From Aptenodytes patagonicus (taxonomy: Eukaryota; Chordata; Aves; Sphenisciformes; Spheniscidae), in NCBI RefSeq assembly GCF_965638725.1, contig NC_134949.1:53410151-53474150 (forward strand): a DNA stretch of 64,000 bases, written 5' to 3'. Position 1 is the stretch's first letter. Each line of letters starts with the position of its first letter. Positions 38,203-51,100 of this stretch are shown here, in pieces. Below the pieces are notes generated by a model that saw only the letters and a list, made by a program, of their open reading frames with translations, was not told the DNA's origin and did no database searches. The translations under genes and the position numbers were made by a program.

Positions 38203-40329
38203 AAATGAAAAAAAAAAAGTAAAATTAAAAAATGTTGCTCTGTCACGTTAGCACAACCCTATGTAAAAATCTTACTGACTCTAAAGACACTGGACAGAGT
38301 GGACAGAATTCAGTACCTTTTCACTTCTTTTTTGTAAGTGAAATGTCCCTTTCAGTACATTTAAAGTAAAATGTAACTGTAAAAGAAGCCACATTTTCAA
38401 TGACAACCCAGTGGTACTTAAATACAATAATGAACATCACAGCAAAACTTCAGGATGACTTAGGACAGCCTGGACTCCCAATTCATAGACACCAACGTTC
38501 AGAACACAACCGGAGGGAGAAAGTTTTAGAAAAAGATACATTTTTCTCACTGGGAAACTGATGCTAAAATAATAATCTGTTCCCATTAAGTCAATTTTTT
38601 TTCTTCCGACTTAAATAGGAATATGATTAAAAGGACTACATAGAAAGAATAGATGAAATCCTGATTAAAAACTGTTTTATTCAAACCTCTTTGCAATAAA
38701 ACGCCCTCAAACCAGAAAATAAACATTCTCACAGCACAATGGTTTCAAAAGAGAATGCAAAAAATAAATGTATATAAACTGCATCACTGTGTTATATGTG
38801 TCCCGTATGGCACTATAGACTACTAGTGCAACTCCATTATTTTTACAGAAAAATTGTATTTTACATTAAATTTGTTTTCAAACATTTATTTTTTCAGGTA
38901 TGTAATTTAAATTTGCCAAATTTATTACTTAAAAAAAAAACTATAAATTATTTAGAGTGACCTTTTTTGATGTTAAGTTTCCTAGTTCAGTCAAATAACT
39001 TACTGAGGTTGTCATACACTACTATGGTGTCAAATTCTGCCCTAAGATCTGCACAGGCACATGCCTAAAAAATTGACCTGCTAAGTGTGACAGTTTGAAA
39101 ACTGGATTGGAAGATGGTATGCTTGCAGCCTCAACTAATTCCCCTGAACACGTGTATGTGACTGCAGATCCAGCTGTGTCAGGTTGTTGGGGTTTTTTTA
39201 GAGGAGTTTAAGCCCAGGTAAGGAATGATTAGCATGTAATTAGCTGAAAAGCCATAGATCTTCAGGCAATCTAGTAAGCGTGAATTACTGCCAGCCCTTA
39301 GCTAAAACAGCTTGTATGGAAGTCTGCGTGCTGCAGATATGTAATCAATAGGAAATGGTTGTCTGATTGCATGAATTTTACACATCTTCCAGCTTTCTAA
39401 TTGATCCGAATGCTACGTCTAGTGCTCAGAGGCATCTTGCATAAAAGACTTATGATCCACAGAAGAAAGGATTTTGCTCATTCATCTATGTAATTTTACA
39501 TGTTTGGTAGATTACCAAACAATTATATTCTTCATTAATTAATCATGCCAGAGCATGATATGTTCGCCATCTCTATGAACAGGTGCATTCTTATTACAAC
39601 TACAGTTGGGAATAAATCGTGTAGCTGGCCTGTGGCTTGTTTTGAGTTTCCAGCAGCAGTATGTTTCTTAGAGGTAGACTGAGCCTCATTGTAATTTTCT
39701 ACAAACCAGTATCAGGCCAAAGAGCCATAGGAAAACATATTCTTACCAGTTTGAAGGAAACCTAACTGCTTTTCCACCATCAGGTGAAAATGAATTAGAT
39801 GCCTTTTCATCCTTCAATCAATAAGCATGTAAGTAACTCATAATTAATGGGAATACTCATGTGAGTAAAAGCATCCATAGGATTATGTGACTGTAGGATT
39901 AGACCATATGTAAAAAAAAATGGCTTTGGTAACATGTTAATATATTTACTAGTACATATTTTCACGTAGTAAATTCAATCCAGATTATCATATAAGAGCT
40001 ATAAATTCTGTTTATAAAAGCAATGCCATATGGGCACATTTAAAGTGTGTGGAAAGTACTTTGAAACATGAAAACATAATGCATACATTTGTTTTTTTCT
40101 TAGATACAACATGCAAAATAAAAATCTACCTTTAAACTTTGGTATTACTTGAAATTAAGATAAAAGACAGAACAGACTTCCTACTGAATACCAATGTAAA
40201 TGCAAGGACAATGGAAAACAAATGGGTAACGGAACATTATAAAAGCAAAAAGGGCACAGTACAAGTAATCACAAGTTGATATTATTTAATATTATGATGA
40301 TAGAGAAAGGAGCAGGTTTACTAACTTAC

Positions 40330-40401
40330 CCTCATCTTTGCACACGCATCCTGTGTTGACTCTGTGCCTCTTAACTCTTTTACCAGCATAGAACCTAAAT
40401 A
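40330..40401 (-). CDS. ANKS1B: ANKS1B coding exon: PTB strand 1 and helix 1
   Basis: This 72-nt exon encodes YLGSMLVKELRG followed by TESTQDACAKMR (24 residues). The acceptor is TTTTAG above 40401 and the donor AGG|gtaagt ends at 40330; borders are phase 0. YLGSM is the PTB core strand and TQDACAKMR is the helix that follows. The Val in MLVKEL is Ile in the mammalian protein as I remember it, a conservative change. In mammals I recall a four-residue insert (ANCQ) between KMR and KSTEQ. Here the exon ends exactly at KMR and the next recognisable exon starts at KSTEQ, so that insert is either skipped or encoded by a microexon I could not find. The exon is too short to appear as a long open frame and was identified by peptide recognition and splice sites. 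Confidence 0.93.
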
Positions 40402-43400
40402 CTAAAATAAAAATCAATTAAACTTTTTAACTAAAATTCCAGAACAGACAAACATCTGCAGAAATGCACTAAAAATGCCTGAAAACCCATAGTGGTAGCA
40501 GTCAACTTAATATATTGCTTTAGAGTTTTTTTACTCTGCAGTTCTCTGATAAATCATTTAAACCAGTGTGTTAATCAATCTATGAAACAGGAACGCACAG
40601 CAACAAGTGTACTGAATCAGATGGAGCCCTTTGAAACAATATCTGAAAGTCTTCTAGCTTATCACCTTAGTCACTCAAACAACAAGCAAGTACTACAGAT
40701 TCCATCTTAAAAAAGTCATTTGATTAAAAAATGGAGAATCTGCTTTTTTTAGCTGCCATCTGCCAAACTCATATTGCTATGTGTGCAATCACGTAGATGT
40801 GAAGGCCAGCAGCGCTCTTAACCTCTGTGTACTCAATCTGTAACTAATTTATGTGCAAATAGCAGAGCCCGATGTCAGCAAACAAAGAAAATAAATCTGA
40901 ACCGAAAACTAGTTTAAACCATTATTTCTTCCTAAGAAAAGGCTGACCCTGAACTATTATTTTGAAGCCTTTACTGATCTGAAGGAGGGCTGGGGTCCTA
41001 GCTCAGCTCGCTGAAAGCCACCGTGCTCTCAGAGGAGCCTGCTCGTCTCCGAGGGTACACAAGGCAAGGAGTGCCTCACTGACACATCCCATTTTCTACC
41101 TGCCTCTTCCTCACTACGTCACTTGCTGGCACGTGCAGTTTGAGCCCTCCTGCACCCTGACAGTAGGCTATGCTCCTCTGGATTTGTTCCTCTGGGGTCT
41201 CAGTACCTCTCTACACCATGTTTGAATGGCACTGCTCCTCCAGGGATGGAGCTGGCTGCATCATCCCTGCCGTTCTCGCCTAGCAGCGAGCAGTCTTGTT
41301 ACTGCTAACAGGGCTGTGCGAGAGCCATGCTCTGCATTTCTCCTATAGATGCTACAGGCGTGTGCATTTGTGGATGCGCACATGTTTGTATAGATCTGCA
41401 AACAGGATGTTTCTGTATTTCTATATGGTGTCACACGCAAGTCTGGGTTAACTGGGGAAAGAGGACAGCAAGCCACCCCTCATCATCTCCTCCCCAGGCA
41501 CAGAGATATCTCTTTTTGCATTCTCACTGCAGTGCAATGCCATGGCTTCTCTTAAGTCTTCAGTCCTAAGTGAGCAACACAAGAGCTGAAGACAAGTCAT
41601 GCCACTGGTGAGAACGCGGTGAGTGCTGCTGGAGGAGAGAAAGTGCCGTGGGCAGGAGCCTCTTCCCAGAGGATGCTGCAGCCCACCACTGCTGCCTCAC
41701 CCCTTTCATTCTACCACACTGACTCTCCTTGGAAACAGCCTAAGCTGACCCAACCAGATAGTGAACCAGCTTCATCTTAAACAAGAACCTATAAAAAAAT
41801 AACTTCAGTTACAGCTGAACGCAAGCTGGAACTGAACAGAAAGTGTACTGGTTCAACTCTCTGGTGTCCTGACCTAAACTGAGATATTTTCTTTAAAGCC
41901 TTCAGTTCACACTGTGTACCACAGATGTCTCTGACCTGCAAGAAAACACATAAATATTTCAATGTAGACAGTAGCCAACATGGTATTTAGTGAGAAACAC
42001 TTTACAGGGCATTATAAATGGAAGGGTGAGCAACACCAACACTAGCAGATAGCACAAGCAGAAAGGAACAAATGAAAGGCATTCCTGGAGGACTGCAGAT
42101 CTAAAAGATTCATAAACCAAGCAGCTGCAACTCCAGCTGGGGGCTCGATGGTGACATGAAGCCCCCAAGGGCTTTGGGCATTAATTTGATGGGATGGCTT
42201 GATATCACCCTTGCAGAAGAGCAACGAATTTAAAGCAAGCTCTGAAATTAGAAAATTAACAAAAAGCATCTTGAGTTGAACTGTCTCTTTCTCCGGATCC
42301 TGCTGTCTGACACCTTTGGCATCCTTAGCCTTCTTTGGGAAGGAGGCAATTAATTTCTTCAAATTTTTTTATTTTATCGTTTTTTTTATAGACTACGGCA
42401 CAACAAATTGGTATTTCCTTGAAAGCTACCAGTCGGTCAGGCATCAGGCAAAAAACAAGTGCTTTTGAGCTCATGGCAGAACAAGAGGAAGAAAGAGGAG
42501 ATGGGCAGCTCCTGTCCCATCTGCACAGCAGCAAAAAGCCTCAGCTGCAGGCATTCAGAAATGCTTCCCAGGGTGAACTGTGGAATAGACAAATCACAGA
42601 GGTACTGTCCAATTTAGTTGTCAGAAAAATCTGAAATTCTAGGTGGGAAGTTTGCTTTTCTTTGACTTGCTGTACTTTTGGAAATGTTCCTCCTCAAAGA
42701 CCCAGAGCATGTGGGAGTGACGCAGAGGACATCCAACAATTCAATTGAGCGATGTGCCATACAATGAAAGCTGCCCCCATTATAACTTCCAAGCCAGGGT
42801 TTTACTCTATAAAGCTGAGGTCAATACAGCTCAAGGAGCTGAGACAATGCAGTGACGCACGGTCCTTAGGAAAGGACGGTGTTTCCTTAATCACTAGTAA
42901 CTTGGATATTCCTGGTCATCCCAACTTCATTTCTTTAATGATCCACACTCTTTCCAATCTACTACAAAGGTTACATCTGATTATGAATTTACTGCTGGAT
43001 CAAGTAATGAGATAAGAGGCACTCTTGAGATAAACCTGTTCACTTTATTGGAAACTATGAAAAATATTTGAAGAACTAGAAATCACTAAGCTTCCTTTTC
43101 AATTTGAGGTGCTGCATAAGAAGGAGAGCAAGACTGAGAGCAGGCGAACTGGACCTTGACTGGGACTTGCTGAGGAAGGCAGAGGTTCTAGTCACTGTCC
43201 AGGGACAATCACTGCATTCATGGCAATTTCTACCCCATGAAGGTCTGATGAAGGATACAGACTTGCTCCAGCAAGACAGGCCTGTAACACCTCTTCTGTC
43301 CCTCCTCAGTGGGAGCCAAGCTCTCCCTCACCTGCACTGTCTCTAACTCCTACTTTTCTGGATATGACTTAAATCAGGTCCATCAGCCCTCAACTTTGCC

Positions 43401-44523
43401 CCAAAATGCTCCAGTGTCTGGTGAACAGAGCATTATCCTAAAAAGCACTAAGGATCCAAGCTTCTTGAGGTGAAGAGGATCTAAAACCCATGTCCTGGAC
43501 AAGTGGTTAACCCCCAGCTATTATGCTAAAGGCACTACAACTACTGAGCCCCTGTCCTTTGTAAAATAAGTCAGCCTTGCTTCATTAGGTGGCCACCTCT
43601 GAAGAGGACACAGTGGTCTAGGAAGCACCTTCAGCAACTTTAACAGTGCTTTCCAGCAAAGTCAGAAGGGGAAATGTAAGAGTTTAAATAGCTGGGCTGA
43701 AGCACTTCTTCAGCTCACCAGAAGCACCAGCCCCCCAGCCCTGTTGCCGGGAACTCAAGGCTTCAGAAAAGTGTTTTTCATTTAAAAAACAAAGTCTTCC
43801 AATATGACTTTCTGTACTTCAGGAGACCTTCCTCTCCTTCACAAGCGTTTAAAACAGCCGAAGAACACTAATTGTCTTTAGCTGTAAAGGGAGGCTCTGT
43901 TTCTCCAGGGACGGAAAGTGGGAATTGGTTACAGCTATCAGGAGGTAAAAATAAATACTCCCTGCCCTGAAGGAACTGACTGCTACAGGTACTTCAAGTA
44001 GTCACCAATTTGGGAGAGGTTTGAATGTTCCCTTGTCCCATGGATGGAAAACACTGCTTCAGGACCCTGATCTCCATCTTCCCTAGCTTCCTTCCCCAAA
44101 AACAGGTGTATAAAATTCAGGCAAGGCAATACTTACTTTAAGTACTGTGTACACAGCATTAAGGTAGGCATGAAGATCCCATATTATGATTTATTATTTT
44201 TCCACAAGTACTAGACAGGGATTTGTGACAGATGAAAAGTACGGGTGTTTGCTCTCTCTGTCACTTCTACAACACTTAGCCACTTATTCAGTGTCATTTC
44301 TCTAACACTACTGCTACATGAACTGCAATATATCACAAAATTAATAGCAAAAAGTACTGTGCATCCTTGTTTCTCATTTATTACAATTACAGTATTTCAG
44401 AGGCAGTGGACAGTCTCATTAAAAGTGGCTGAAAAAATATAAATGAAAAAAAACAACAGTCTATCAAAACCTAAGATTAATATATCTACGCCAAATCAAA
44501 CCACTAAATTTATCAACACTTAC
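40402..44523 (-). other. ANKS1B: ANKS1B intron (4.1 kb), no gene seen
   Basis: I see no recognisable repeat family or exon here apart from short simple tracts. Moderately GC-rich stretches near 41000-41700 and 43100-43500 contain open frames with no known domain. Confidence 0.75.
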
Positions 44524-44652
44524 AAATGCTTTATAATCGCATGACTGGAAGATGAGTTTCTCTGGATGATGTTGCCAATATTGTACAGGCGTTGATGCTG
44601 TGGCTTCATTTGGAGGTCGCAAGGTAATTGAAGGCTCTCCCCAGTCTCCTGT
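44524..44652 (-). CDS. ANKS1B: ANKS1B coding exon: start of the PTB domain
   Basis: This 129-nt exon encodes 43 residues from [14 protein letters not shown] to [10 protein letters not shown]. The acceptor is a pyrimidine stretch ending TTTCAG, and the donor is TTT|gtaagt, close to the consensus. Both borders are phase 0. The second half ([16 protein letters not shown] onwards) begins the PTB/PID fold. The final AF joins YLGSM of the next exon to form the first long beta strand, the conserved F-Y-L-G-S motif of PTB domains. The first half is a proline-containing linker. The exon can be joined directly to the linker exon at 63651-63830 (MAQ-TGDWG) or to the cassette at 50030-50101 (VHN-TGDWG). 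An open frame covering it continues beyond both splice sites, but the extra residues are intronic. Confidence 0.96.
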
Positions 44653-47600
44653 CTGAAAATCACAGTTGTTGGAGATGTAAGAGAAGTTGCAGACAAATTC
44701 GCTATAAAGTAGCCCTCCATTGTTGTGCTCAATTAGCAATAATTTTTTTTCTACACATAGAGCCATGTTACTAAAATAAGGGAATACAACTCCTACAACA
44801 TTTTTCATGATTTAATTTATAATACAAAGTCATCTACTGTAGTGTTTAATGAGGCTTTAATTAAATCTATTTGCTTTGAGAATAAAACCATTTGGCACTG
44901 GAAATGTTCCTTAAAAATAACTGTTTACAATACATATATGAGGATGAGAGCACTTGGAAAAAAATCATGAGATGCACAAAAATGCCATCCACAAATTCCG
45001 CTATGTGTTTGACAAGCTTTTCTACACAGTTAATGTCTTCCATTATCCAGCACATATAACCAATAACTAACTTTCCTAAATGGCTAAATAACTGAGACTT
45101 TGCTTTGATCTGAAGACTTATTATACATTCTTCAAATATATGAGGCATTCTTTAATCTCTTTATGAATATTTACTTTGATCACCTTCTCTTGATGTCTCA
45201 CTGTAGAGTTACTAACATTGCCCTTCCACATTCATCATTCTCATTGATATAGGTGATTGCCTTCCTGAGCTGTCATCTCCCCTCTTTCCTCAAAGGCCTC
45301 AGAGAACATGGGTAGGACTGCAGTTTGCTGCCAAATCCCTTCACAGGACACTCTTCTCCCTTCCAAAAAGAGCCAACGCAGGCATTGGTACAGGAATGCC
45401 CCCAGCATGGCAATGCTGGTCTGGGTCTCACCTGCCATTGTGTATTTTCAAACATGGCTTTATTGGACCTGGACTGACCTCTGGGCCCTTGGGGGCTCCT
45501 TCCACCTTGCGCACCCATGCAAAAAAAAAAAAATTATTTTGAAGTTATTTATTTTTTAACTGTGATCTCTCCTACTTTTCGTTCACATGTGCCCACACTG
45601 CCCATGTCCTCAACACCAGTGATGCTGCCAAACCAGCGCCAGCTCACTTTAACTGAAAATGACCCATGGATGGGGTCCTCCTCCTCTTCCCAAGCCCTCT
45701 TCCCTCTGTCACCAGCCCCACTTCTCCCCTACCCTGTCTGGTCTGGTCTGTCTCTGAATTCCCCTCTCCTGCCCACTCTGTCTTTTGGGGATCAGATTTC
45801 TCCTTCCTGATCCTCCTTCTTCCCTTGCTTGTTCTCCCTCAAACTATTTTACCCTCTCCTATACAATTATTTCAATTTGGATTATGCTACTTCTTTCTTT
45901 ACCTGCACTTATCTCTGTGTATTTTCTATGCATGTCATATTGTTAAAATATGTGTTGAAGCTGGCAAGGAATTGTCATCAGCATTTCACACAGAATATGG
46001 CTAGAAGCTAAGACTTTTAAAGCAAAAAGAAGTTAAGCATCAAAAACACATGAAAAAATTCTTATCCAAGACATTCAAAAGTCTGGCAAACTATCACATC
46101 CTGCTAATTAAATCAGGACAGAGTAAACAAAACAAGTACATCATTTTCATGTGTCACAAAATAATGAAATGACACACATTTGCACAACTCTGCAATGAAA
46201 AGCAAGAGATAAATCTGGAAACATCAACATTACGCTGCCGATATGGTAACTTCAAGCAAGTGAACATCATAAAACAAGTTGAACCTAGTTAATCTTGGCA
46301 CTATTAGCACATCTACAAATTATACAGTATTGTAATTTCTGTTTTGCCTAGTTAAGTTGCCTATATGCTATGGATATGACTTCAACCTCAAATTTTGAAA
46401 GGAAAGCAGCAGGAGCAATTGCTCCAATTTTTGGCATTCTGTATCCACAGAAATGAATCCTTCTGACCATTAATGTGTAAAAAACCTTCTATCATATTTA
46501 ATCTGAAATGGGAATTTGATTTCTTTAAGTAGCCGTTCTCCTTATAAAATAAGGTTTCAATCATATTACAAGGGGTAAGGATCTGCATCCTTACTAGTGG
46601 AGTTTGTATTTGACTACAAGAGAAGATGGATTGCACCCATCACAAATTCTCAGTGTGCTCAGCTGTCTCTCATGAACTGTTTAAGGCCATAGCTAACAGA
46701 CCACTTGAAATAGTCCTTTTTTTTTTTTTCCTAATAAAGATACACTCCTGCATGTTCTGTGTAAGGAAGCAGATCTCAGGAGGTTCATCCTAGCCATTTA
46801 GCAAAAGGTTATTATGATGGAACAGGAGTAAATTCAGGACAGAGAAGCTATAAAAGTACATCTTTTGACCGCCGTTTTTTCCACCGAGGAAGCATGGGGA
46901 TGGCCGTGAGGTAGGACCAGAATTTTTATGGAATAAATGACCCTGGGTAGTGCTCCAACCCTTTTGTTACGCTGGTCTGCAGGTGACTTTCCTCGCATGC
47001 AGAAAATGGACAGTACTGACAAATTAAGCAGGGTACCTAATGAGTGAAATGAGTACATCGTTTTACAGTTTGACTCCCTTTTACATGAAAGATATTAAAA
47101 ACATGGTGAATCGCATTGTTTCTGTCTGTAAATGAAGGGCAGTAACAAGAGGAACAGTGATTACCTCTCATATTGGTTCAATTTTATAAAGGAGCTAGGA
47201 AGCAATAACCACGAGAAAATGAGAAATAATCTTCAACCAGGCTAATAAAACTAGTGTATGAGACACTTAGGGACTTTGTGGAGACCATTCATTTGTATCC
47301 ATTAATTGCTCTATACATATATACAATCATCCTAGTACCTACTCCTTTTAAATTAGATAAAACAGAATTGATAAGATTGCTGTACATGTCTCTAGAATGA
47401 TCTAAACACGCGATACAGCTGAGGTTAAGGGAACGCAGAGACACGGGATTTCTGCTGTTCCTGACAGACCACTGCACCTGAAGACCCTTCATGTATTTCA
47501 GTGTGTCTTGTAGAGGGAGCAGCTACTAAGAAAAGCTGCATAAAATTAAACATCATAGGTATAGATTACTATGATGGATGAAGACGACGTGTTATACATA

Positions 47601-48574
47601 GTGATAAAATTTTCTTTTGTAACTGTATCATAAGTGTTTTTTAATATTCAGCAGAAGTGGCTTCTGGTCTCCTTTCCTTTTGTTTCTTACCAAACTCCTT
47701 AGATTTTAAAACCATACTATTGCTAGGATTCATTACCTATTTAGACTGAGTTATAACAGGGTAGTCTCCAAAGCCCAGATCCATGAAGATGTTTAGAAGT
47801 GTAATTCCTATTACATATTCCCCATGCAATTTCCTTTCATTTTTTTCCTTTTTTTTTTTTTAAAGAGAAGAAAGGCTTTTAAACAAGATTTAGACAGCTA
47901 AATACTTTCATAAATCTGGGCCTAAAAACCTCTACAGGAAGGAAAGGAGCTCCTCAGCTGACTGACTCTAGTCAGATACTTAAATTCTGAGAGTTAGGAT
48001 GTGATGATGGCAATTAACTTCAGGTAAAATAAAAAGTAGGAACATCTTTGACCTAGAGAAGACTTGAAACGACAAGTCTCAAGTCTGGGGTAGAAAAATA
48101 GGAATTACTAGTAGTTCTAAATCTGAGGAATTGGTGTGGAACAACTCATGGGTGATGTACTGAGATTCAGGACCTTCATAAGCACCTAAAACACTTTCAA
48201 GCAGTATAGAAATGTTCATAAATGGCCGTGCAGGACTAACTGTAATGTTTGATTTAATTTAAAAAAATAGATATGATAGGATAAGGACTTTCTGGTTTGA
48301 AGATTTAATTTGCAATTATAAGAAACAATCAAACATTTAAGCTTATGTATTTTTTATGACACAATACACGTATCGAGATTTTTATCTCTGATGAAGTAGA
48401 AAGGCAAGAGATAATTTATTCCTCATCTAACTTTACAGCTCATCAGACAGCCATGCAGTTTATCACATGGTTTTTGCTGTACTGCCTGTGTTTTAGTATT
48501 CTAACCTCCCCATGCCTTTAACCAGTGCCTTTCCACTTTCTGGCCTCAGTCACCTTGAGAAAGAAGATTTTTTG

Positions 48575-48655
48575 CTCCACATTTTGCAGATAAAGAATTT
48601 ACAATCACAAAACGGTCTCAAGTCGGGTGCCAGAGTGGTAAAGATTCAATCCTTT
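48575..48655 (-). mobile_element. MIR-like SINE relic
   Basis: ACATTTTGCAGATAAAG followed by TCAAGTCGGGTGCCAGAGTGG and AGATTCAATCC resembles the reverse complement of MIR/CORE-SINE elements (ATTTTACAGATGAGG...GCAGAGCTGGGATTC). It is strongly diverged; borders are approximate. Confidence 0.4.
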
Positions 48656-49018
48656 TACAGTGACAACTTTTAACCATAAAGGTCATAGCCTTAAAGGCCA
48701 ATATCTCATGCTCTTGCAGTGCTTCATAACCCTGAAAATGGGCAGATGCACACTTCTCAGTGCTCTAGAAAGGATCAGATGCTTGATGTCAAATGAGCTA
48801 CAGAAGCAGATTACTGCTATTAGGTAATTTTTTACAATTATTGCACATTTTTGTATCTCATCCCATTCTCTGAAACTGTATTTGACTCAGATTAAAGGCA
48901 CCTGGATGCAGAGGTAGTCATGGGTAAGAAGTAATCTCAATACAACTTCTATAAAACCTAACATCTGCCTCATCTTTTTATAAAAATGTCAAGTTAAAAC
49001 CCCTCCATGCTACAGGGG

Positions 49019-49034
49019 AAAAAAAAAAAAAAAA
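49019..49034 (+). repeat. A16 homopolymer
   Basis: A 16-A run preceded by CTACAGGGG and followed by GGCCTGG. No transposon body recognised. Confidence 0.9.
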
Positions 49035-50029
49035 GGCCTGGTTTTGAGTGGCTTGAAGGTAGTCATTTTTAACAAGGACCACATCTTATAACTTTTCACC
49101 TGTTAAAGCCTCATGCCTAGTTATGGTAATGTGCATTAGTCACCATGACAACAATAAATTTGAGCACACATAGATACAACGCTTCTGGCTGAAAAACTAA
49201 TAATTTTCTCCCTGTAAGAATTTTAAGTGTTCTGTGGACCAGCCAAATCCTCATTATTTGCTTACATTTTAATTCCTAGAGTGAGAGAAGTTTTTTTAGC
49301 TCCTTATATCTTTGGCTTTTGAAATAATGGAAAGAGGTTTGTGGCGTACTTACATTTTACAAGCTTCTAAAACTCGGTAGCCAAAATGGCCCCTCTCTGG
49401 CAGAAATGCTCCAAGAAGACAGTTATATGACAGAAATCAGGAGAAATCTACAGCTCCTCTGAAATACTATGCTTAGTGAAATCTGAATGACTGGCTGTCG
49501 TCCTTACCACGCTGCAATACGGATCACCAGGTTTGCTCTCATGTGCACAGCAGATGTGCCTCTGTCACAGAAGTGATGAAAATTCAGAGCACCATCAGCG
49601 TTACCTCTAATTACCCAAAAGGGCCTCTGCAAACACGGTGTGCTCCTCAGCTAGGCAAAGCCTATAGATTAACACAGAAAGGGCAGCACAACACATTGTG
49701 GGGGTGAAACTGTGCAAACGGAGCTGTTTACACGGTTTCTTGCTTTGGAAAAGTGTGCAAACAAAAGCATCAGGAACAGAAGTCAAAGCTCCCCCTGAGC
49801 GAGACTGCTGCTGGCAATCCCCCCCACGTCCTGTATGTACACCATACAGCCAACAGATGCTAACCACACGGCATGATACACGAATGCGCGCACACATAAT
49901 CCCAAAAGAGGGCGGACAAGTTGCGAACTTTTTTTGTCATTTCAGCGACGTGACACCCGTAGATAACACCACGGCAACAGACTGTACATTCATAGAGTGA
50001 CAACATAGCCATTTATCACTGTATCTTAC

Positions 50030-50101
50030 ATTATGAACCTGATGAATCGATGAGAAAGGATATCCTGCATTCTGGTTGGTCCAGATCTCACAGACAGAGG
50101 A
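50030..50101 (-). CDS. ANKS1B: ANKS1B 72-nt cassette exon, probably alternatively spliced
   Basis: This short exon encodes 24 residues beginning SSVCEIWTNQNAG and ending SSIHQVHN. The acceptor AG lies at 50102-50103 and the donor AAT|gtaaga ends at 50030; both borders are phase 0. I recognise the peptide as an isoform-specific insert of mammalian ANKS1B, located between RQMAQ of the preceding exon and TGDWGEPS of the next one. Including or skipping it leaves the PTB domain unchanged and only lengthens the linker between SAM2 and PTB. It sits alone inside about 19 kb of intron, lacks an ATG and is too short to stand out as an open frame. Whether it is used in this species, and in which tissue, cannot be read from the sequence. 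The match to the known peptide over its full length makes chance very unlikely. Confidence 0.88.
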
Positions 50102-51082
50102 CTGCTAATATAAACAGAAAACTACATCTCATCTTGTAAATATTAATGCACCGCAACTGCCAAAAGGCAAGAATAATTAAGAAAAGGCTTGCAATAACAT
50201 TAAAGAAGGAAGTAAAACAGCTGTTAAAAGTAATTTTTTATTTATTTGCTGGCAAAATATTTTTGGACTGACTGGAAGGAAACATAGCTTATTCAGAGAC
50301 TTTAGAAGAGGTTTCAAACTGTGAGTACAAGAAAACAATTTAGTCAGAAGTGCTGGCGATGTAAAAAGATAAAGTTATGCAGGCATAAACAGAAAATGCA
50401 GAGAGCAGAAGAAATATTGGTTACTTTCAGTTTTTGGCAGGGAAGTTTGAAGTCAACATCCCAATTAAGTGTGAGATTTAAATCTCTCTCTGTTGGAGAC
50501 TTTCTCAGAGAGAGAGGAAGGGAAAAATCTGGCAATACAGTCAACAGGAAAAATACGTTTTCTTTGTAACGATTACCAGAAAAGAATTCATTGCAATTAA
50601 GTGAAGCAGTTGCCCACCATCTCCTTCCAACAACAGTTCCTTTGCAGACAAGGATACAGATAATATTACCTTTGGTATTGACCATGACTCCGCTGTATAA
50701 ATGAAAGGTTTTAGTCTCCCTTCTACGCTATTTTACAGATAGTCTGTAGTAGCAAAGCAAAGTAAGCATATTGTAGCATCTCTAGCAAAAGCAACAGAAC
50801 TAGGCAAGCATAGCATTCACCAGCATCTTTTACATATTTCCTTGTTTGGACACTCATCAAGAAAGCATCTGTGACACCTCAGCAAAAGCTAAGATAACAT
50901 TTTACAGTAGCCAGGCAACTAAAACAAAGCATCAGACGTAGGATCTGCCCACAGTATCTTCGGCAGGCAGAAACAAAAGGCAATAAACACGCATGAAAAA
51001 TGCAACTGCAGCATCCAGAATAGACAGCAATTAATATATCAGTAATTTAAGAACAGCGAGAATGTGCATTGCTGGTTCTTGG

Positions 51083-51100
51083 CAGCAGCAGCAGCAGCAG
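51083..51100 (+). repeat. (CAG)6 trinucleotide run
   Basis: Six CAG units in an ANKS1B intron (CTG on the transcribed sense strand). Confidence 0.95.

Larger units (their letters stand above)
29845..40329 (-). other. ANKS1B: ANKS1B intron (10.5 kb) hosting a solo LTR
   Basis: This intron contains the solo LTR at 37636-38202 in antisense orientation to ANKS1B, an alternating TG/CG run at 31582-31600 and a (CA)7 run at 34424-34437. Reading for a 12-nt ANCQ microexon with AG/GT borders found none. I recognise no other gene. Confidence 0.8.
44653..50029 (-). other. ANKS1B: ANKS1B intron (5.4 kb)
   Basis: This intron lies between the cassette and the first PTB exon. It contains a probable MIR-like SINE relic near 48575-48655, a 16-A run at 49019-49034 and a pyrimidine-rich stretch near 45640-45860. 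I see no other gene. Confidence 0.8.

Noticed and set aside
39080..39110. CAAACTGTCA on the minus strand as a remnant of the ANCQ microexon
   Set aside because: There is no AG acceptor before it and no GT donor in the right frame; the coincidence covers only nine or ten bases.
43540..43640. TTTGTAAAATAAG as another MIR-like SINE
   Set aside because: Only a short motif matches; the flanking sequence does not follow the MIR order.
45640..45860. Pyrimidine-rich stretch as part of a nested gene
   Set aside because: Several overlapping open frames reflect compositional bias; no conserved protein signature.
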